Positions 1 through 7,132 are shown, counted from the stretch's first letter. The stretch is 9,060 nt of DNA from Treponema sp. (GCA_031257715.1 JAIROE010000315.1:1-9060); one strand, 5' to 3'. Translations and numbers: made by a program. The notes: generated by a model not told the origin, from the sequence alone.

Positions 1-50
1 AAAAGACAAAGCGCCCCGGCTATACGGAATAAAACGCCTATCACACCCAT
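1..50 (-). CDS. Possible N-terminus of a membrane or exported protein, cut by the window edge
   Basis: Reading leftward, an ATG at 48-50 opens 16 codons giving MGVIGVLFRIAGALCL before the window ends. This is a hydrophobic stretch with one arginine, as expected at the start of a signal peptide or first membrane segment. It lies 42 bp downstream of the 95-residue gene on the same strand. A TATAAT on the minus strand (58-63) sits very close to the ATG, and the Shine-Dalgarno match is weak (CAGG). Too little is visible to name a product, and the frame could be open by chance. Confidence 0.3.
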   Translation of the reverse strand, partial: MGVIGVLFRIAGALCL

Positions 51-92
51 AACCTGTATTATACGGCCTTTTCCCCAAAAATAAGAGAACCT

Positions 93-380
93 TTACAGAT
101 CCTCGGTGGAGCCGTCTTGTATGTTTTTGATATAAAAATCTATGGCGGTAAGGCGGATCTGAACGCTCTCTTCTTTGGCGGCGCCGTCTTTGAATGATTT
201 GAGGACGGTTACGAGATTGTCAATGAGTTTCTTTCCCTGATTCATGCCGAGACCGCCGGCTTCCCCGCTTAATTTTTCCAATTTGTCTATGTTTCCGCCG
301 TCCAGATTTCCCAATCCGGCGGAGGTAATATTTGATATACAGCCTTCAAGTTCACTGCGCAGACTCTCTACGGTGGCCAT
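93..380 (-). CDS. Unrecognised 95-residue small cytoplasmic protein
   Basis: The start chosen is the ATG at 378-380 (MATVESLRSELEG), preceded by GGGAG at a 6-nt spacing. An in-frame ATG at 405-407 has no such site. The protein has no signal peptide, membrane segment or cysteine motif beyond one Cys. It looks mostly alpha-helical: a first helix at about residues 2-18, a Gly/Asn-rich turn at 21-30 (AGLGNLDGGN), a helix at 31-40, a second Gly-rich turn at 40-48, then a long amphipathic helix from about 49 to 88. This could be a small adaptor or helical-bundle protein. It lies 98 bp downstream of the signalling gene on the same strand, so it may be co-transcribed or have its own promoter. I do not recognise the family, and function is not inferred. 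Confidence 0.75.
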   Translation of the reverse strand: MATVESLRSELEGCISNITSAGLGNLDGGNIDKLEKLSGEAGGLGMNQGKKLIDNLVTVLKSFKDGAAKEESVQIRLTAIDFYIKNIQDGSTEDL

Positions 381-478
381 AGCAAACTCCCTTAAAAACC
401 GCCCCAAAGGACGTATATATTTTTCAGTATAGACAAATTTACCGCAAAATGAAAGATGTTTCTATGTTTTTTACAAAT

Positions 479-1807
479 TTAGCCTCGTGTTTCCCTGTCT
501 TGATGCCGCAGCTGCTCCATGAGGGCGGCATTCTGATCGTTGCTGCGGACCAGCCGCCGGGCCAGCAGCTTTGAAAGGAAAATCCCGTAATGAGGGTATT
601 CCCGGATAATATTGACCAGGGTTTTACGGGTCAAAAGGACGAGTTTTCCCGGCCCTTCGGCCCGTACCGAGGCGGATCGCCGTTGATTCAGAAGAAAGGC
701 GATTTCACCCATAAAAATATCCTGGGGCGAAAGTCTTCCCACTTGCTTGAGATTATGAAAAACGTTGTAATTGCCGCTTATGATATAGTACAGATAGTCG
801 CTGGGCTCGTCCTCCCGGAGTACAATATCCCCTTTTTTCACACTGACAACCTGTCCATGGGAAAAACCGGCGGGGATTTCATGCTCCACTGCGGTATCGT
901 GTTTCAGTATAAGGGATACCTGATTGCCCTTTTCATTGTATTTAAGCTCGGTGGAAAGGGCCGATGCCATCTGTATGCCCCTGCCGTGAAGGCTCATCGC
1001 GTCCTGAACGGCAATTTTGCGGAGGTGGGCCTTGACATCGAAGCCTTTTCCCTCGTCCCGTATGGTAAAAACGGTCTTGTCAGGCTGTATATCCCAGAGG
1101 AATTCGACCCTCTTTGCCCGTACAGCAGGGTCCTTGCATTTCAGGGCTACCAGATCCACCACGGAAAGGCCGTTCTCCAGAGCTTCGCTCTTTTCCTCGT
1201 AAGTAATGCCGCAGTTTCCGTGTTCAACGGCGTTGACAATGAGCTCCCCCAGGGCAAGCTGAAGGTGCATCTTGTTATCGGGGTTGATAAGGCCCCGCTG
1301 GGCAAGAATGGTGGCCCCAATGCCGGCGTAGAGCGGGACGGCGAGGATATCGTTCTCTATAGTAAAACTGCCTGAAGCCCCATCCAGCAGGTTACGGGAA
1401 AATTCCCTCTGGAAAATAATCTGGTAATTCTGCTCAATGATCTGGATGTTTTTAATGATGTGTGATCGGAGCCGGTAATTGTCCAGCATGGCAAGAACAT
1501 TAATGGCCTTGTATTTTTTAAGCAGCGTTTCCTCGTTGTCCCTGTCACCCGAAAATATTCCCAAAATGCCGAAATTGAGGATGCGCTCGTCGTCGCGTAT
1601 ATGAGAGACAACACTGTCTATATCAATGACAGGATCGGAAAAATTAATGATCACAAGTTCCGGAAGATCGTAGCTTAAAAAATCCAGAATCTCCGTCTCT
1701 TTGGTAAGAAACCGGAGATCATACCCCACCCTGGGGTTCTGCTTGAAAACCAATTCAAGGTTTTTCTTGATTTCTTCATCCGAATTTACAATGCCCAAAA
1801 AGCCCAT
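479..1807 (-). CDS. Pseudo-receiver / HATPase / cyclic-nucleotide-binding signalling protein
   Basis: A 442-residue cytoplasmic protein with three regions. Residues 1-120 look like a CheY-type receiver fold, but the phosphoacceptor position in the ELVIINFSDP strand is Asn55, and the usual N-terminal acidic pair is replaced (IVNSDEE), so phosphorylation is unlikely. Residues 150-305 form a GHKL/HATPase_c domain of the anti-sigma (RsbW-like) kind: N-box ELIVNAVEHGN (Glu188, Asn192), G1 box DEGKGF (251-256), G2 box HGRGIQMA (274-281). No His-phosphorylation helix is evident. Residues 318-410 form a cNMP-binding domain with a phosphate-binding cassette (Gly367-Glu368, Arg376/Arg377-Ser378-Ala379) that keeps the conserved Glu and Arg, so cAMP/cGMP-type binding is plausible. 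A GGAGG lies 13 nt upstream of the ATG. The gene starts 32 bp after the sugar kinase stop, which suggests one operon. An anti-sigma or partner-switching role controlled by a nucleotide ligand is an inference. Confidence 0.85.
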   Translation of the reverse strand: MGFLGIVNSDEEIKKNLELVFKQNPRVGYDLRFLTKETEILDFLSYDLPELVIINFSDPVIDIDSVVSHIRDDERILNFGILGIFSGDRDNEETLLKKYKAINVLAMLDNYRLRSHIIKNIQIIEQNYQIIFQREFSRNLLDGASGSFTIENDILAVPLYAGIGATILAQRGLINPDNKMHLQLALGELIVNAVEHGNCGITYEEKSEALENGLSVVDLVALKCKDPAVRAKRVEFLWDIQPDKTVFTIRDEGKGFDVKAHLRKIAVQDAMSLHGRGIQMASALSTELKYNEKGNQVSLILKHDTAVEHEIPAGFSHGQVVSVKKGDIVLREDEPSDYLYYIISGNYNVFHNLKQVGRLSPQDIFMGEIAFLLNQRRSASVRAEGPGKLVLLTRKTLVNIIREYPHYGIFLSKLLARRLVRSNDQNAALMEQLRHQDRETRG

Positions 1808-1839
1808 GATCGTTTCTTATCCTCCACGTTGACAAAATT

Positions 1840-2943
1840 CTACCGCTGTATCCTCGCCGATCCGCCGGAAGCAAAAGCCTCTACCTGATCGCGTCTCACC
1901 ATGGAAACATCCCCCGGCGTGCTTGTCAAAAGAGCGCCGTGCGCCCAACCCAGACGCAGGGCTTCTTCCGGATCTTTGCCCGAAAGGAAGCCGTAAAAAA
2001 GCCCGGCGGCAAAACCGTCGCCGCCGCCCACCCTGTCGTATACATCAAGCTCCGCGACAGGGGCCCGGTAATTTTTGCCGTCAATCCAGAGCACGGCACT
2101 CCAGGAATGGCGGTTGGCTGAATGAACATCCCTCAGGGTGGTGGCAACGGCGCGTATATTGGGGAAATCCGAAACCACCTTTTCCATCATGGCAAAGAAG
2201 GCGGAAGGGTCCAGCCTGTCCCCGCCGCCGGTTCCCACATCCGGGCCCCTGAGACCCAGTCCCTTCTGCAAATCCTCTTCGTTTCCTACAAGAACATCGA
2301 CATACGCGGCGATTCTCCGCAGTATTTTCTCGGGCCCGCCGCCTTCCGCGCCGGGAGAAAACCCGGCCGCAGCCCAAAGTTTGGCCCGGTAGTTAAGGTC
2401 AAAAGAGACCACCGCGCCCGCTTTCTTCGCCGCCCGCATTGCTTCCACAACCAACTCCGATGTGGAGGGAGAAAGGGCGGAAAAAATTCCCCCTGTATGA
2501 AACCAGCGCACAGTCCCCAAAATGGCGTCCCAGTCAAAACTGCCGGGGGCAAGCTGCCCCGCCGCCTCGCCGGAACGATTGTAAAACACCACAGGAGCCC
2601 GCGCACCATATCCCCGGTCACTCCACACTATCGCCATATTGGGGCCCCGGACACCGTCATGGGCAAAACGTTTGTAATAAGAAGCGACACCCGCCCTGCG
2701 CACAGCCGCTTCTATACGCCTGCCTATGGGATAATCCACCATGGCACTGGCTATGGCGGTCCTCATGCCGAAACAGGAAGCCAGATTGGCGGCTACGTTG
2801 TATTCACCCCCTGAAACATGCAGGGTGTAATTATCCGCTTCCTCAAAAGGAACCACACCCGGATCGAGCCGGGTGACCAGCGCCCCAAGAGCCAAAAGAT
2901 CGTACGCCGCGCCGTTGGCCGCAGGAATAGGTAACAATGCCAT
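1840..2943 (-). CDS. kdgK: PfkB-family sugar kinase, probably 2-keto-3-deoxygluconate kinase
   Basis: The start at the ATG 2941-2943 is preferred (367 residues) because a GTGAGG lies 5 nt upstream and the gene then begins 7 bp after the gnd stop. An upstream in-frame ATG (2973) lies inside gnd. Ribokinase/PfkB features are clear: a substrate-binding GGEYNVAANLA (45-55), a FDLNYRAKLW strand (181-190), GNEEDL (220-225), and the anion-hole and catalytic-base motif DRVGGGDGFAAGL (303-315) with Asp309. The C-terminal STPGDVSM and GGSARIQR segments resemble longer KDG-kinase-like proteins. The family phosphorylates a sugar or sugar acid with ATP. KDG to KDPG, feeding the Entner-Doudoroff or hexuronate route, is the best guess. 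The ~360-residue length exceeds the ~310 of the E. coli enzyme, with extra loops near 190-210 and 228-248. The family is certain; the exact substrate is inferred. Confidence 0.85.
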   Translation of the reverse strand: MALLPIPAANGAAYDLLALGALVTRLDPGVVPFEEADNYTLHVSGGEYNVAANLASCFGMRTAIASAMVDYPIGRRIEAAVRRAGVASYYKRFAHDGVRGPNMAIVWSDRGYGARAPVVFYNRSGEAAGQLAPGSFDWDAILGTVRWFHTGGIFSALSPSTSELVVEAMRAAKKAGAVVSFDLNYRAKLWAAAGFSPGAEGGGPEKILRRIAAYVDVLVGNEEDLQKGLGLRGPDVGTGGGDRLDPSAFFAMMEKVVSDFPNIRAVATTLRDVHSANRHSWSAVLWIDGKNYRAPVAELDVYDRVGGGDGFAAGLFYGFLSGKDPEEALRLGWAHGALLTSTPGDVSMVRRDQVEAFASGGSARIQR

Positions 2944-2950
2944 AAAAACC

Positions 2951-4399
2951 TCACACTGTATAGGTTGACGCACTCGTCGTGCCGCCCTTTCCGGTCCAGT
3001 TGGTATGAAAGAATTCTCCCCGGGGCCTGTCTATCCGCTCGTAGGTATGGGCGCCGAAATAGTCCCGCTGAGCCTGAAGCAGATTCGCCGGAAGCCGTTC
3101 ATTCCGGTAGCCGTCAAAATAGGCCAGAGCGCTCAGCAGGGCCGGGGTGGGCACACCGTTTTTCACCGCGGAAACGGCAACACGCCGCCATGGTTCCTGC
3201 GCATCCTCAATAACCCGCGTAAAAAAAGGATCAAGAAGCAGATTTTCCAGATCGGGCTTTTTGTCAAAGGCTTCCTTTATTTTGCCGAGGAAGGCCGACC
3301 GTATGATGCAGCCTCCCCGCCACATCAGGGCTATGCCCCCGTAATTAAGATTCCATTTGTATTCCCTGGCAGCTTCCCGCATAAGAAGATAGCCCTGCGC
3401 GTAGGAAACCACCTTGGCGGCGTACAGGGCCTTTCCAAGATCCTCAATAAAGGAGGATTCGTCCACGGGCTTTTCAATTCCCGGACCCGAAAAAATTTTT
3501 CCCGCCCGTACCCGTTCGGCCCTGGCGGCAGAAAGACAACGGCTGAATACCGCCTCTCCAATGAGGGTCAACGGCACACCGAATTCCAGAGCCGCCATGC
3601 CGGTCCATTTGCCCGTTCCCTTTTGACCGGCGGTATCGAGTATCTTTTCAACAAGCGGCCGGCCGTCCTCATCCCTGAACCTGAGTATGTCCCGGGTTAT
3701 CTCGACAAGATAACTGTTAAGGCTTCCCGCGTTCCACTGTTCAAAAACATCACCCATCTTTTCATGGGAAAGGCCCAAGATCCTTTTCATGATATCGTAG
3801 ATCTCGGAAATAAGCTGCATGTCACCGTATTCGATGCCGTTATGCACCATTTTAACAAAATGGCCGGCGCCGTTTTCACCAACCCAATCGCAGCAGGGGC
3901 TTCCGCCGGCCCGCGCCGCGATGGCCTGCAGAATGGGCTTCACAAGAGACCAGGCGGCCGGGGATCCTCCCGGCATGATGGAAGGACCGGTCAGGGCGCC
4001 TTCTTCCCCCCCGGAAACCCCCGTTCCTATATACAAAAGCCCCTTCGACTCCACAAAGGCGGTGCGGCGTATGGTATCAAGGTAATTGGAATTCCCCCCG
4101 TCCATGATAATATCGCCTTTCTCCAGAACGTTCAGCAGCTGCTGTATGGTTTCATCCACCGCCTCGCCGGCCTTGACCATGATCATGACCTTCCGCGGCC
4201 GCTCAAGAGATGCCGCCAGTTCCGCCATGCTGTAACAGCCGGTTATTTTTTTACCCGCACCGCGGCCCTGCACAAATGCGTCAACCCTGGAAACGGTCCG
4301 GTTGTACACCGCAACGTGAAACCCCCTGCTCTCCATATTGAGGACAAGATTTTCCCCCATTACCGCAAGGCCAATAAGCCCTATGTCCGCATTAGCCAT
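2951..4399 (-). CDS. gnd: 6-phosphogluconate dehydrogenase, decarboxylating
   Basis: A 482-residue protein of full family length. It oxidatively decarboxylates 6-phosphogluconate to ribulose 5-phosphate in the oxidative pentose phosphate pathway. Visible motifs are the Rossmann GLIGLAVMGENL (7-18), an NRT loop at 33-35 that favours NADP+ over NAD+, IIMDGGNSNY (97-106), GTGVSGGEEGALTGPSIMPG (125-144), and KMVHNGIEYGDMQ (183-195). The last holds the catalytic Lys183 and Glu190 with His186-Asn187. The C-terminal tail has the HTNWTG-KGGTTS segment that reaches into the partner subunit of the dimer. An in-frame GTG directly precedes the ATG. The ATG at 4397-4399 is chosen because GGGGGA lies 7 nt upstream of it, but only 4 nt from the GTG. 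This is the first gene of the leftward operon; the sugar kinase follows after 7 bp. No catalytic residue is missing. Confidence 0.96.
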   Translation of the reverse strand: MANADIGLIGLAVMGENLVLNMESRGFHVAVYNRTVSRVDAFVQGRGAGKKITGCYSMAELAASLERPRKVMIMVKAGEAVDETIQQLLNVLEKGDIIMDGGNSNYLDTIRRTAFVESKGLLYIGTGVSGGEEGALTGPSIMPGGSPAAWSLVKPILQAIAARAGGSPCCDWVGENGAGHFVKMVHNGIEYGDMQLISEIYDIMKRILGLSHEKMGDVFEQWNAGSLNSYLVEITRDILRFRDEDGRPLVEKILDTAGQKGTGKWTGMAALEFGVPLTLIGEAVFSRCLSAARAERVRAGKIFSGPGIEKPVDESSFIEDLGKALYAAKVVSYAQGYLLMREAAREYKWNLNYGGIALMWRGGCIIRSAFLGKIKEAFDKKPDLENLLLDPFFTRVIEDAQEPWRRVAVSAVKNGVPTPALLSALAYFDGYRNERLPANLLQAQRDYFGAHTYERIDRPRGEFFHTNWTGKGGTTSASTYTV

Positions 4400-4429
4400 C
4401 ACATTTCCCCCGCCGTTGTATCATATAGC

Positions 4430-4451
4430 ATATTCCCCAAAAAAGGAATAT
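4430..4451. promoter_or_regulatory. Short dyad in the gnd/tag divergent promoter gap
   Basis: The 64-bp gap between the divergent gnd and tag starts contains ATATTCC (4430-4436) and GGAATAT (4445-4451), a perfect 7-bp inverted repeat around an A-rich 8-nt spacer. On the minus strand a TATGAT just right of the gnd Shine-Dalgarno could be a -10 box; I see no convincing -35. The dyad is suitably placed for an operator acting on both genes. A dyad of this size can arise by chance. Confidence 0.3.
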
Positions 4452-4463
4452 CATTTTCCGGTT

Positions 4464-5060
4464 ATGGATCAAAGTAAAAAGCCGGGACCCTCCGCCATTA
4501 CCCGTTGTCCCTGGTGCCTGAGCGATACAATCTACACGTCCTACCACGACAAGGAATGGGGAAAGCCGCAAAAAAACAGCCGGAAACTTTTTGAGGCCCT
4601 CATTCTGGACGGCGCGCAGGCCGGACTTTCGTGGCTTACTATCCTGAAACGGAGGGAAGGCTACCGCGCCGCGTTTGATTCATTTGATCCCGAAAAAATC
4701 GCCCGGTACACCCGGCGGGACATAAACCGCCTCATGGGGGACAAGGGCATCATCAGAAACCGGCGGAAGATTGAATCGGCAATAGAAAACGCCAAAGCCT
4801 ACCTCAAAATGACGGAAGGCCCCGTGTCTTTTTCAAAATGGCTGTGGGACTGGGTAGACGGGGAGCCGGTTATCAACCATTTTAGAACCATGGCGGAAAT
4901 CCCGGCCTCTACGGAACTTTCGGAGAAGATTTCGGCAGAACTGAAAAAGAAAGGCTTTTCATTTGCCGGGCCCACAATCATCTACGCCTTCCTGCAGGCG
5001 TCGGGCCTTGTAAACGATCATCTGACAAGCTGCTTCCGCCATCCTGAAAACCGCCCATGA
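4464..5060 (+). CDS. tag: DNA-3-methyladenine glycosylase I
   Basis: A 198-residue HhH-superfamily base-excision repair enzyme that cleaves 3-methyladenine from alkylated DNA. The E. coli enzyme has 187 residues. The start at 4464 (MDQSKKPG) places the conserved RCPWC segment near the N-terminus; the longer open frame from 4338 would run back into gnd and lacks homology-like sequence. The zinc ligands are all present: Cys15, His28 (SYHDKEWG), His186 and Cys190 (GLVNDHLTSC). The 3mA pocket segment reads LDGAQAGLSW, with Asp49 where E. coli has Glu38 (LEGQQAGLSW), and Trp57 matches Trp46. The Shine-Dalgarno is poor (AAGGAA about 16 nt upstream), so the start is slightly uncertain. It is coupled to the next gene by an ATGA overlap. 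Confidence 0.95.
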   Translation: MDQSKKPGPSAITRCPWCLSDTIYTSYHDKEWGKPQKNSRKLFEALILDGAQAGLSWLTILKRREGYRAAFDSFDPEKIARYTRRDINRLMGDKGIIRNRRKIESAIENAKAYLKMTEGPVSFSKWLWDWVDGEPVINHFRTMAEIPASTELSEKISAELKKKGFSFAGPTIIYAFLQASGLVNDHLTSCFRHPENRP

Positions 5061-5809
5061 TATACCTGACCGGCTTTCACGCCATTGAAGAACACATCAA
5101 ATCGGGAAAGGCAGGCAAAGGCCCCCTGCTCCTCGCAAAAGGCGGACCGCGGGCGCGGGAGATCGCCGCCCTTGCACTGGAACACAAGATCCGGGTTGAC
5201 AGAGTCGGCACAAGCGATCTTGACCGGCTTGCCCCGGACCACCGGGGAATAGCCCTGCAAACCGAAGATCCCGTTTCCGCTCCGGGGACGGACATCACCC
5301 TTGAAGATTTCATCGCGGGACTGGGGGACAAAAAGGACGTTCTTGTCCTCATCCTGGACGGCATCACCGATCCGCACAATTACGGGGCAATACTCCGTTC
5401 CTGCGATCAGTTCGCCGTCGATCTTGTCGTATCGGCCAAAAGGCGGAACGCAAAGCACGCCGATGTCATCGCAAGAACCTCCGCCGGCGCGGTCTCGTAT
5501 GTTCCGGCCGCCGAGGCGGCGAACCTTTCCCGCGCCGCCTGCGACTTGAAGAAAGCGGGCTTCTGGATCTACGGCGCCGACATGAAAGGAAAGCCCGTCC
5601 ACACCATAGACCTTACCGGCCGGGCCGCCATCGTTCTGGGGGAGGAAGGAAGCGGCATCTCGCGCCTGCTCCGGGAACACTGCGACGCCATGGCGGCCAT
5701 TCCCGCACCGGGCCGCATTGATTCACTTAACGTCTCGGTAGCCGCCGGCATCCTCCTCTACGAAGCGTTGTGTCAACGCAACGCAGCGTTGCGTCAGCGC
5801 CGGGCGTAA
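5057..5809 (+). CDS. rlmB: TrmH/SpoU-family RNA 2'-O-methyltransferase, RlmB type
   Basis: A 250-residue protein. The N-terminal substrate-binding domain (1-75, YLTGFHAIEEHI start) is followed by a SPOUT knot domain with all three motifs: motif 1 DGITDPHNYGAILRSC (101-116, with Asn108 and Arg114), motif 2 IVLGEEGSGISRLL (192-205) and motif 3 IPAPGRIDSLNVSVAAGI (215-232). The family transfers methyl from SAM to a ribose 2'-OH. RlmB makes Gm2251 in 23S rRNA, and this group-3 architecture fits it best, though other TrmH targets are possible. The ATG overlaps the tag stop (ATGA), so translation is probably coupled. The last seven codons before the final Ala (AALRQRR) look like a copy of the preceding EALCQRN, made by a 21-bp duplication. 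The 3' end overlaps the converging DUF1848 gene by 16 bp. Confidence 0.9.
   Translation: MIYLTGFHAIEEHIKSGKAGKGPLLLAKGGPRAREIAALALEHKIRVDRVGTSDLDRLAPDHRGIALQTEDPVSAPGTDITLEDFIAGLGDKKDVLVLILDGITDPHNYGAILRSCDQFAVDLVVSAKRRNAKHADVIARTSAGAVSYVPAAEAANLSRAACDLKKAGFWIYGADMKGKPVHTIDLTGRAAIVLGEEGSGISRLLREHCDAMAAIPAPGRIDSLNVSVAAGILLYEALCQRNAALRQRRA
5761..5802. repeat. Imperfect 21-bp tandem duplication with a 19-bp palindrome at the rlmB 3' end
   Basis: Two adjacent 21-bp copies (5761-5781 and 5782-5802) agree at 16 of 21 positions by eye and share AGCGTTG and GTCA. Their junction forms a perfect palindrome: ACGCAACGC (5776-5784), a central A, and GCGTTGCGT (5786-5794). A second small inverted repeat, GCGTTG / CAACGC, lies at 5765-5779. 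The element covers the last codons of rlmB and supplies the stop codon (TGA, 5794-5796 minus) of the facing DUF1848 gene. There is no T-tract, so a classical intrinsic terminator is not supported, although the RNA hairpin would be strong. Confidence 0.7.
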
Positions 5810-6624
5810 CAGTACACACACCCGCCGGGACAGGAGCCGTAGCGGCCAATATCCACAGCCTCCGCGCAGAGACACAACGGCCGCTGATGTTTGTCGCGGG
5901 GAGGCGCTTCCATCCCCCAAAGCTCCCGCATCAGATCCCCGTCTATACAGGCCCCCGCGCCAATTCCCAAAGAAGCGGCGTCTTCCGCGCAGCTTTGCAT
6001 CTCCATGCCCGCCCCGCGCGCCATGGACGCAAGGTCCGCAATCAGGGCCTTGACTTCGGGCACCGGCGCGCCCCCGGCCCGCATGGGCATCATGCTGAAC
6101 GCCCCCGCCTTTTCCAGCGCCGCAACGCGCCGCTTCGCCCCGCCGTATTCATCGTAAAGGCTGATGATAACCCGCCGCACCGCCCCCGCAAGAGCGCGCG
6201 AGAGCTCCCCGAAATTGCGCCGGTGAAAATCATAATCCGTAATGCTGCTTACAAACACCGGATCATAGCGCCAGATAACCCGCCGGGCCCCCGTCTTTTC
6301 CGCAAGCAGCCGCACGGCGGCGGCGGCAGTTTCCGCAGGAAGAGCGCCGCTTTCCAGCGCCGCCGGATACCCCGTCACCGTAACCATCGTGTAGAAACGG
6401 CAGCCCCGCCCCTCAAGCTCCCCCGCGTGCGCGGCGATATTCCGGGGATCGCGGGTCCAGAAAACAAACGCCGGGGCGTCTTCGGCGGAAACCAGAGGAA
6501 CACGCCGTATTTGCGCGGCATTAAAAGGATTGGGCACATCGGCAAACCCCGCCTCGAGCCGTTCAAGGAACCAGTCGAACTGAAAACGGGGAATATCGCA
6601 GCGCCGCGACACACTGACAATCAT
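5794..6624 (-). CDS. DUF1848 family protein with radical-SAM-like C-terminal cysteine cluster
   Basis: The start is set at the ATG 6622-6624 because the family begins with a short strand like MIVSVSRRCDIP. An in-frame ATG at 6696 would add 24 unconserved-looking residues, and neither has a good Shine-Dalgarno. The resulting 276-residue protein shows typical DUF1848 features: SRRCDIPRF (usual form SRRTDIP), NPFN, FVFWTRDP, TVTGY, RVIWRYDPVF, IISLYDEY, GACIDGDL, and the C-terminal cluster LCLCAEAVDIG-RYGSCPGGCVYCYA. The family is uncharacterised. Its cysteine cluster resembles the Fe-S ligands of radical SAM enzymes, so an Fe-S protein is likely. The protein ends only two residues after CYA, whereas family members I recall continue with a further short tail, so the C-terminus may be cut by the duplication at the gene end. 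Confidence 0.85.
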   Translation of the reverse strand: MIVSVSRRCDIPRFQFDWFLERLEAGFADVPNPFNAAQIRRVPLVSAEDAPAFVFWTRDPRNIAAHAGELEGRGCRFYTMVTVTGYPAALESGALPAETAAAAVRLLAEKTGARRVIWRYDPVFVSSITDYDFHRRNFGELSRALAGAVRRVIISLYDEYGGAKRRVAALEKAGAFSMMPMRAGGAPVPEVKALIADLASMARGAGMEMQSCAEDAASLGIGAGACIDGDLMRELWGMEAPPRDKHQRPLCLCAEAVDIGRYGSCPGGCVYCYARR

Positions 6625-6725
6625 GGGTATGGAAAAAGACTGCCCAAGGCGATTATCTGCCGCTCCTTGCCGGCGAAGTTGGTTTCCAAATGGCACAGGA
6701 TAGATTTTACAAGACGCGGGGCGCT

Positions 6726-6953
6726 TTAGTTGACGGCCAGCGGCTCATGGCGGGATGAAAAGCTTACCCGGTTGATGTATGGCAGGGAACTTTCCGTTTC
6801 AATGCGTTCCGCCAGCACACGAAAGGCGAGGGCTTTGGCTTTTTCACCAGCTTGCGCTTTGGTGGTTCCATAGGCCAGAACGCCGGGCAATTCAGAAATT
6901 TCCGCAATCCAGCGTCCGTCAGTTTCCTGTTCAAATTCAATTATAAAGTCCAT
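6726..6953 (-). CDS. hicB: HicB-like antitoxin-type protein, solitary
   Basis: A 75-residue protein with the HicB/UPF0150 partial RNase-H-like fold signature: FIIEFEQETDGRWIAEI, then ELPGVLAYG (21-29), then a helix rich in Lys and Ala (TTKAQAGEKAKALAFRVLAERIE, 30-52). HicB proteins neutralise the HicA mRNA interferase. This short form lacks an added DNA-binding domain, as is common. No HicA (small dsRBD-like protein with a GSH active-site motif) is visible on either side. The start at 6953 has no clear Shine-Dalgarno; a weak TTGTAT / TAGTAT pair lies just upstream on the minus strand. It is intact by length, but its role without a toxin is unknown. Confidence 0.8.
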   Translation of the reverse strand: MDFIIEFEQETDGRWIAEISELPGVLAYGTTKAQAGEKAKALAFRVLAERIETESSLPYINRVSFSSRHEPLAVN

Positions 6954-7065
6954 ATTTTAATACTATTCTTTGTTGGGTGGAGTATACAAGCGGGCAAGCC
7001 CAATCCATCGCCGTTGAAAACCCCGCGGCAAGGCGGCGTTCAGGGGCGCCGTTTAACCACAGCCT
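6954..7065. other. Non-coding gap between hicB and the inverted-repeat pair
   Basis: This is the left part of the 292-bp gap between hicB and the lipoprotein gene. It holds a TTGTTGGG near 6970 that echoes the right arm of the 18-bp inverted repeat further on, and an AGTATACAAGCGGG resembling the reverse complement of the lipoprotein promoter region. I see no convincing gene here; the open minus-strand frame is built from the inverted repeats. Confidence 0.4.
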
Positions 7066-7090
7066 GGAGTTTCGGCTTCGCCGAAACTCC
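7066..7090. repeat. Perfect 11-bp inverted repeat (stem-loop 1)
   Basis: GGAGTTTCGGC (7066-7076), loop TTC, GCCGAAACTCC (7080-7090). Every base of the arms pairs. It is the first of two adjacent hairpins in the hicB/lipoprotein gap and lies 3 nt from the second. No T-tract follows on either strand, so it is not an ordinary intrinsic terminator. Confidence 0.85.
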
Positions 7091-7093
7091 CCA

Positions 7094-7132
7094 GCCCAAC
7101 AATAAACGGCCTGTGGCCGTTTATTGTTGGGC
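7094..7132. repeat. Perfect 18-bp inverted repeat (stem-loop 2)
   Basis: GCCCAACAATAAACGGCC (7094-7111), loop TGT, GGCCGTTTATTGTTGGGC (7115-7132). All 18 bp pair. The right arm stops two bases before the -35 box of the lipoprotein promoter. Candidate roles are an operator, a mobile REP/MITE-like element or a transcription barrier; the sequence alone does not decide. Confidence 0.9.

Noticed and set aside
590..1375. Long plus-strand open frame of 261 codons opposite the signalling gene
   Set aside because: It lies antisense to a gene with clear HATPase and cNMP motifs and shows no domain-like sequence or ribosome binding site.
3005..4477. Plus-strand open frame of 490 codons opposite gnd
   Set aside because: It is the shadow of a perfectly conserved gnd; its sequence has no recognisable motif.
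6622..6725. Possible hicA toxin or relic between hicB and DUF1848
   Set aside because: The in-frame stretch after the hicB stop is about 34 codons, has no ATG and lacks the HicA GSH motif. Its TGA overlapping the DUF1848 ATG is probably coincidence.
5770..6729. Plus-strand open frame of 319 codons opposite DUF1848
   Set aside because: Its Arg/Pro/His-rich translation is typical of an antisense shadow of a GC-rich gene.
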